From contig NZ_SBAP01000007.1 in the NCBI RefSeq assembly GCF_004134945.1, positions 29,573 to 93,572 on the forward strand: DNA of 64,000 nucleotides. The letters are read 5' to 3'. Each line of letters opens with the position of its first letter. The stretch's first letter is position 1. The notes beneath the pieces were generated by a model, which saw nothing but the letters and a program-made list of their open reading frames with translations, ran no database searches and was not told the origin of the DNA. Of this stretch, positions 59,988-64,000 are shown piece after piece. Position numbers and translations under genes: made by a program. This DNA is from Fusobacterium_C necrophorum_A. Lineage in GTDB: Bacteria; Fusobacteriota; Fusobacteriia; Fusobacteriales; Fusobacteriaceae.

Positions 59988-60371
59988 CTAAAAAAATACT
60001 TCCTGTAAATATTCTTGTTTTAGCCATTTTGCAGTTTTATCCCCATGCAACTCTTCAGTAAAAATTTCAGGATTATTTCGATCTTCCACCGGAATTTTCC
60101 AAGAGGCACAACCCAAAAATTCCTCTCCCTGCGTCACTAAAAATAAAACCTCCAAATCGCTGGCTTCATTCCAAAGAACAGCATGGGTTAATTTCCCCTC
60201 CGCAATTCTTAATCTTTTTACTAAAACATTTTCCTCTTTTTCCTCTTCCAACACTTGCTTTGCAACTTGTAATAACTTACTGTACTTACCGCAAAGAGTG
60301 TGATCTTCTTTGGTATCTCGGTATAATTCTTTGATTCTCGCTTCTATTTTTTCTAATTTTTGTTTTTCCAT
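59988..60371 (-). CDS. Unknown soluble protein (127 aa)
   Basis: A charged cytoplasmic protein with a helical N-terminal half (KQKLEKIEARIKELYRD, KLLQVAKQVLEEEKEENV) and a beta-rich C-terminal half (VLFLVTQGEEFLGCASWKIP). No motif recognised. It is the last minus-strand gene before the tRNA-Arg and is closed by a terminator. No functional guess. Confidence 0.65.
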   Translation of the reverse strand: MEKQKLEKIEARIKELYRDTKEDHTLCGKYSKLLQVAKQVLEEEKEENVLVKRLRIAEGKLTHAVLWNEASDLEVLFLVTQGEEFLGCASWKIPVEDRNNPEIFTEELHGDKTAKWLKQEYLQEVFF

Positions 60372-60489
60372 TTAGATAATATCCTTTCGATTTCTTATTT
60401 TTTCACATTATAGCAGAATTTTTTATTTTTTCCAAATTTTTTGCCTTTTGAATCAAGAAAAACAAGAGAAAATCTCCTATAGAAGCTTC

Positions 60490-60518
60490 TTGACAGAAAA
60501 ATAAAAATATGTTATTCT
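60490..60518 (+). promoter_or_regulatory. Promoter of tRNA-Arg
   Basis: TTGACA (60490-60495), 17-bp spacer, TATTCT (60513-60518), 14 bp before the tRNA. Confidence 0.75.
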
Positions 60519-60531
60519 TTCTAAAGCGAGT

Positions 60532-60608
<77 letters not shown>

Positions 60609-60712
60609 TTGTTTGACCTCAACTTTCTTTATTTTTTTATTAGAATAAAAAGCTAAACTAAAAGCAGTTCTTACAAATCAGCTAAAAATAAAGATTATAA
60701 AAATAACAGGAG

Positions 60713-60745
60713 AGAGTGTATTTATTATGATATACTCTTTCTTTT
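60713..60745 (+). terminator. Possible terminator downstream of tRNA-Arg
   Basis: An imperfect stem AGAGTGTAT/ATAxACTCT followed by TTCTTTT. A 22-codon frame with a purine-rich start lies inside but is not supported as a gene. Confidence 0.4.
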
Positions 60746-60802
60746 ATTATATTCTTAGTAGAAACAAATGTCTAGTGTTTCTAGTAACTTAAATTTTTAT
60801 TC

Positions 60803-60825
60803 AAAAAAGTAGGCTTCTGCCTACT
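60803..60825 (-). terminator. Terminator of the phage small gene
   Basis: 7-bp stem AGTAGGC/GCCTACT with an AGAA loop and T6, overlapping the stop codon of the 51-aa gene (60821-60823). It marks the end of the phage late transcript. Confidence 0.85.
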
Positions 60826-60976
60826 TCCCTGCTCTTATCCATTCTAAGAGTTCTCTCTGAGCCTCTAGCCTTATCAGTTTTTCTCTTTCCTCTATTCTGT
60901 AGTCATATTCTCGGTATACCTCTATTCCATACTCTATTTCCTCTAGTTTTTCGTTTATTTCCTTCTTTGTCTTCAT
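60821..60976 (-). CDS. Small phage protein (51 aa)
   Basis: A short reading frame MKTKKEINEKLEEIEYG...WIRAGK, coiled-coil-like and highly charged. It has a perfect AGGAGG 9 nt upstream, and a terminator overlaps its stop. It is the last gene of the phage lysis module. Function unknown. Confidence 0.6.
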   Translation of the reverse strand: MKTKKEINEKLEEIEYGIEVYREYDYRIEEREKLIRLEAQRELLEWIRAGK

Positions 60977-61071
60977 CTTCTTTTCCTCCTATTTTCTTGT
61001 TTTTTCTTAAAACAAACATACTATATTTTTTGGAAAATAGCTAGTGAAAATCCAATAAAATCAATGTTTTT

Positions 61072-61536
61072 TTACTTTATTTTTTTATTTTTACATTGCT
61101 CCAAAATCTCCACCAATTGTTTGGGTACAGGTATTCCTATACTTGAAACGTTTTCTAAAAGAGAAATCACTTCATTGCTACAATAAAAGCAAATTGTGAT
61201 AAATCGCATATTTATCTTAATCATTTCAAGTCCTAGTAGCAAATCTATCTGATGTGCAGCTGTAATAACCATTAAGATCATAATTTTTTTTATAATTCCT
61301 TTGACCCCAGTTTTACTGCTTAAATTTTTTGAATATATTGCTTTTATAATTCCTGAAATATAATCAATAAGCATAGCAATTAAGACAGCTTTTATTGCCT
61401 TATCTTCTCCTCCAGTTAATGAGAATATTAAAAATAAAATTAGAGAATACATCCAAATATAGCCATTTAATAGTATATCTATAACGTCATGGAAAATCAA
61501 AAATATTTCCTTTATCAAAACTTTAATTTCGTGCAT
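61072..61536 (-). CDS. Phage holin (phage_holin_4 / TcdE type)
   Basis: A 154-aa protein with three or four hydrophobic segments (YIWMYSLILFLIFSLTGGEDKAIKAVLIAMLIDYISGIIKAI, then IIKKIMILMVITAAHQIDLLLG). The D-x-x-[ST]-G-x-x-K-A motif and overall form are those of holin 4 family members such as TcdE. It would open the inner membrane for the endolysin. Strong GGAGGGG site. Confidence 0.85.
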   Translation of the reverse strand: MHEIKVLIKEIFLIFHDVIDILLNGYIWMYSLILFLIFSLTGGEDKAIKAVLIAMLIDYISGIIKAIYSKNLSSKTGVKGIIKKIMILMVITAAHQIDLLLGLEMIKINMRFITICFYCSNEVISLLENVSSIGIPVPKQLVEILEQCKNKKIK

Positions 61537-61558
61537 GTCCCCTCCAGAAGTATTTAAG

Positions 61559-62011
61559 TTATAATTTTAGAATTTTATTCCATTTTTCATAATAGATTAA
61601 AGCCTCTTCTGTGCGATCAACAACAGCTTTATCTTTGTATCCATCGTTCTTCAACTTCTCTTTCCAACTCCTCTCTCCGAAACTCCTTACCGCTCGATAC
61701 ATTGCTTTTCGCTTCAAGTATCCAACACCCAATTCTTCCATGATAAACAGAAAAACCTTATCAGCCAAAGTTCTGTTTATTCCAGTAGTGTTGTATTTGC
61801 TGTATAGAAAATCATGCACAATTGCCGCCGGAGTATACTTTCCAAAAGGCGGAAATATACTCCAAAAAATTCGGGGAACCGAAGCCAAATCTGTTACAAA
61901 ACCTTGGGGTACCTTAATTTGGTACCCATTGATCTCATAAACATACTCTTGATAAAGTTCGTTTTTCTCACCGTTTACAAGAGGATGTAAGATAAGTTTA
62001 GTTACTTCCAT
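61559..62011 (-). CDS. DUF1353 phage protein
   Basis: A 150-aa protein with the DUF1353 core: VPQGFVTDLASVPRIFWSIFPPFGKYTPAAIVHDFLY, then a helical region ending FGERSWK. The family is common in phages near tail and lysis genes, but its role is unknown. The start at 62011 (MEVTKL) fits a GAGGAAA site and a 14-bp overlap with the upstream gene. Confidence 0.8.
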   Translation of the reverse strand: MEVTKLILHPLVNGEKNELYQEYVYEINGYQIKVPQGFVTDLASVPRIFWSIFPPFGKYTPAAIVHDFLYSKYNTTGINRTLADKVFLFIMEELGVGYLKRKAMYRAVRSFGERSWKEKLKNDGYKDKAVVDRTEEALIYYEKWNKILKL

Positions 62012-62381
62012 TTTCCTCTTCCTCATCTATATCAATTTTTCTTCCGCTTCCGAATGTATCTGAAAATTTCTGTAACGTCTTTTCAATCGTATAAATAATT
62101 CTTTTTCTGCTCAAAAAATGTCGAATTAACAATTTTGCAGGAATTGGCAATGTTTCTGTTCTCACTTCCACAAATTTTACAGCTGCATTCAATTTTCTCT
62201 TGTTTTCTCCATACTTAAATGAAGTTTCTGCCATAATCACAGCATTATCAAATAATCCAATATACTTTTTTCGATTATATAAAACATAGATAAGTATTAC
62301 TCCAGCTACTGCCATCCAAATCCACTGCTCTTGTGTAAATCTTCCGAAATAAGTTATTCCTTTATTAATTAAATTTTGCAT
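61998..62381 (-). CDS. Phage holin-like protein with one N-terminal membrane helix
   Basis: 127 aa. A single transmembrane helix (WIWMAVAGVILIYVLYN) is followed by a basic helical tail with RKLNAAVKFVEVRTETLP and SRKRIIYTIEKTLQKF, resembling LL-H-type holin family proteins. Two holin-like genes in tandem suggest a holin/antiholin arrangement. Confidence 0.6.
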   Translation of the reverse strand: MQNLINKGITYFGRFTQEQWIWMAVAGVILIYVLYNRKKYIGLFDNAVIMAETSFKYGENKRKLNAAVKFVEVRTETLPIPAKLLIRHFLSRKRIIYTIEKTLQKFSDTFGSGRKIDIDEEEENGSN

Positions 62382-62470
62382 ATTTTTACCTCCCGATTTA
62401 TATAAAAAATGATAATTTCCCCCGAAAATACCGACATTATATATTTATGTCATAATATCACTCCTTTTTT

Positions 62471-62932
62471 TTATTTTTGATAAGGAACATTATCTGCTCC
62501 TAAAATTTGAAAGTGAGGTCCATCTTTTCTATTTTTCCATGTCCCTCCCCATTCAATACTGTATTTTTCAATTAAACCTGCTTTTTTTGCTGTGTTATAT
62601 ATATCTTGATAATAATGAAAATCTTTCCAATCGCCTTTATAAACTATTTTTTCATTTTCTTTTATAAGAACTCCGATATCAACAGCATACCCTAATCCAT
62701 CAATTTTTGTCTGATGATTTGAAATCTTCTTATATCCATCGCAATTAGTTTTCCACGGTCCGGGAATTGTTCTCCCACTTTGATATAATTTATTTTGTTC
62801 TGTTGCAGTTCTAACTCCATCAGTAATTTTAAAATCCCACGGAGAAATTTCTATCAATTCTTTCATAAAATTTATTAAATTTATATGTACTCCTTGTAAT
62901 TTTTCTAATGATTTCTTACTAAGTGTATACAC
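62471..62932 (-). CDS. Phage endolysin, M15 (VanY-type) peptidase
   Basis: A 153-aa zinc peptidase cleaving peptidoglycan cross-bridges (L-Ala-D-Glu type). The motif order is SLEKLQGVHINL, TDGVRTATEQ, SNHQTK...GYAVDI, and the C-terminal EWGGTWKNRKDGPHFQ with the zinc His. The start is GTG with AAGGAGGGG upstream. Confidence 0.85.
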   Translation of the reverse strand: MYTLSKKSLEKLQGVHINLINFMKELIEISPWDFKITDGVRTATEQNKLYQSGRTIPGPWKTNCDGYKKISNHQTKIDGLGYAVDIGVLIKENEKIVYKGDWKDFHYYQDIYNTAKKAGLIEKYSIEWGGTWKNRKDGPHFQILGADNVPYQK

Positions 62933-63001
62933 TTTTCCCCTCCTTATAAATACGACCTTATGAGAGCCAATTTAAGCTCTCTTGAAATCGTCTTAATACA
63001 T

Positions 63002-63676
63002 TTATATACCCTCGCTCCAACTAATTTTCTCTATTTCTTCTATAGAATTTGCTTTTTCTAATTCTTTCCACATCCGTTTTAAGTCTATCCAAATTTTCTG
63101 TTTCCTTTCTCCCCAAAGTTCTACTACTTCTAGTAATTCTTTATAAGTGAATTCTTTGAATGTGTTGTCCTTTAATCTCCACTCCTCTTTGTCTGTTAGT
63201 TTTTTTTGTCCTAACGCAATCTGAAGTGCTCTCTGTTGAAAATTCTTTACATCAATATCTTCGTGCATTTGAAAGATATAATCTTTATAATTTAAATCTG
63301 CATCAATTTTTTCTTGTCTTTCCTTTTTCCATGTTTCATTTATTTTATCTTTTATATCTTCTAAGTCGATTCTCCATTCTTTGCCATTCCATACATGATA
63401 CTTTGATGGTTTATGAATTTTAATGAGCTTTTTATCAAGTATAATTTCTCCTTCCTCAAGCTCAATTTCAATCCCTTCAGACACACATTCCTCTCTGCTC
63501 ATCTCTCTCAATATTCTATCTTTTATAATTGGATGCTTTAACTTTGATTCTGTGATGAACATTCCTTCTTTATATTCATGATAATAGTTTTGAGGATTCT
63601 CTATAACATCACTCACATTATTTGCCCAAACAGAATATACATTTTTTATGCTGTCATAAAAATGAACAATTATCAT
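63002..63676 (-). CDS. DUF4376-like phage tail-associated protein
   Basis: A 224-aa charged protein. The N-terminal third is beta-type (MIIVHFYDSIKNVYSVWANN), the centre has HVWNGKEWRIDLEDIKDKINETWKKER, a typical fibre-assembly or DUF4376-like block, and the C-terminal half is helical. Such proteins lie next to tail fibre genes. Good GAGGAGG site 7 nt upstream of the ATG. Confidence 0.7.
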   Translation of the reverse strand: MIIVHFYDSIKNVYSVWANNVSDVIENPQNYYHEYKEGMFITESKLKHPIIKDRILREMSREECVSEGIEIELEEGEIILDKKLIKIHKPSKYHVWNGKEWRIDLEDIKDKINETWKKERQEKIDADLNYKDYIFQMHEDIDVKNFQQRALQIALGQKKLTDKEEWRLKDNTFKEFTYKELLEVVELWGERKQKIWIDLKRMWKELEKANSIEEIEKISWSEGI

Positions 63677-63891
63677 TTTTTCTCCTCCTCGATTTCTTGC
63701 TAGACTTTCTAATCTCTTGAGAAATTTGATACTTTCTAAGTTAAAAAGTTCTTTATTTTCAATAAGTCGAAATTTTCAGAAACAGATTTTAGAATCATAA
63801 TTCTAAAAGTCTTAGAAAATAGACTTATTGCTATTAAAAGAAAAATTAAAATAGAAATACTCAAAAATCTTTCGAGATTAGAAAATCTCTG

Positions 63892-64000
63892 TTAAAAAAT
63901 ACCGATTTTTTGCCGAAGTGCTAGGATCTGATTTCTAATCTCTACAGCACTTTCTTTTTCTATATAATGCTTGCTTGTAACTACCGTACTTGTGTGATTT
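63892..64000 (-). CDS. Tyrosine recombinase/integrase, C-terminal end (partial)
   Basis: The last 35 codons of a gene running in from the right edge: NHTSTVVTSKHYIEKESAVE, ending in QKIGIF. The HTSTVVTSKHY pattern matches the final motif (H...T...Y) of tyrosine recombinases, with Tyr as nucleophile. A small hairpin (GAGATT/AATCTC, 63874-63889) follows the stop. Whether it is the phage integrase or a recombinase acting on a tail locus cannot be judged from this end. Confidence 0.65.
   Translation of the reverse strand, partial: NHTSTVVTSKHYIEKESAVEIRNQILALRQKIGIF

Noticed and set aside
60728..60796. A 22-codon plus-strand frame after tRNA-Arg (ATG ATA TAC ...)
   Set aside because: Overlaps the arm of a terminator-like hairpin and is very short; a purine-rich stretch upstream is not enough to call it.
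62382..62470. Ribosome site followed by ATG ACA TAA between the holin-like and endolysin genes
   Set aside because: A two-codon frame; AT-rich chance is more likely than a leader peptide.
60609..64000. CRISPR array or rRNA genes in the phage region or elsewhere
   Set aside because: No regularly spaced direct repeats and no rRNA sequence seen anywhere in the window.

Overview
This window is chromosomal DNA from a member of the Fusobacteria, most likely Fusobacterium of the F. necrophorum / F. gonidiaformans type. The support is an AT-rich base composition (about one third GC by eye), Gram-negative envelope genes (trimeric autotransporters, a KDO-8-phosphate-phosphatase-type enzyme) alongside Firmicute-like traits (CIRCE/HrcA control, type III glutamine synthetase, IspH next to ribosomal protein S1), and superoxide reductase as an anaerobe marker. 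Genus confidence is good. Species is a guess.

Layout. 1-15.5 kb is the heat-shock locus hrcA-grpE-dnaK (minus strand, CIRCE upstream). dnaJ begins at the left edge with its own CIRCE, so about 12 kb separates it from dnaK. That gap holds two trimeric autotransporter adhesins (614 and 1996 aa), a lipoprotein, a TetR regulator, a HutD-like protein and a KdsC-type phosphatase. The 466-bp spacer between the adhesins carries an 11-base C tract and two tandem plus-strand promoter-to-terminator units that look like small RNAs. 15.6-19.6 kb is one minus-strand operon: mscS, guaB, a MORN-repeat protein and a DUF3990-type ADP-ribosyltransferase toxin with its presumed antitoxin. 19.8-23.3 kb has a cold-shock protein, an SGNH hydrolase, a DAACS symporter, DHFR and an unusual dCTP-deaminase-like protein fused to membrane helices.

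23.5-42.8 kb is the complete S10-spc-alpha ribosomal cluster (rpsJ to rplQ, minus strand). A broken autotransporter gene is lodged between secY and adk. Candidate autoregulatory leaders lie between rpsJ and rplC and between rpmJ and rpsM. 43-50.5 kb holds a Fur/PerR-type regulator with superoxide reductase, truA, a Crp/Fnr regulator, dCMP deaminase, rpsA, ispH and HPr. 50.6-53.8 kb has convergent glutamine synthetase III and glutaminase. 54-55 kb is rplM-rpsI behind a consensus promoter. 55-59 kb is a CstA/BtsT-type transporter with a LytS/LytTR two-component pair, probably a pyruvate sensing and uptake module.

60.5 kb carries tRNA-Arg(ACG). A minus-strand phage lysis and tail module follows it (holin, DUF1353, second holin-like protein, M15 endolysin, DUF4376 protein), and the C-terminus of a tyrosine recombinase lies at the right edge. 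This fits a prophage integrated at the tRNA gene.

Starts were reassigned where a Shine-Dalgarno sequence or family alignment favoured an internal codon. Homology statements come from recognising motifs by eye; no searches were run.
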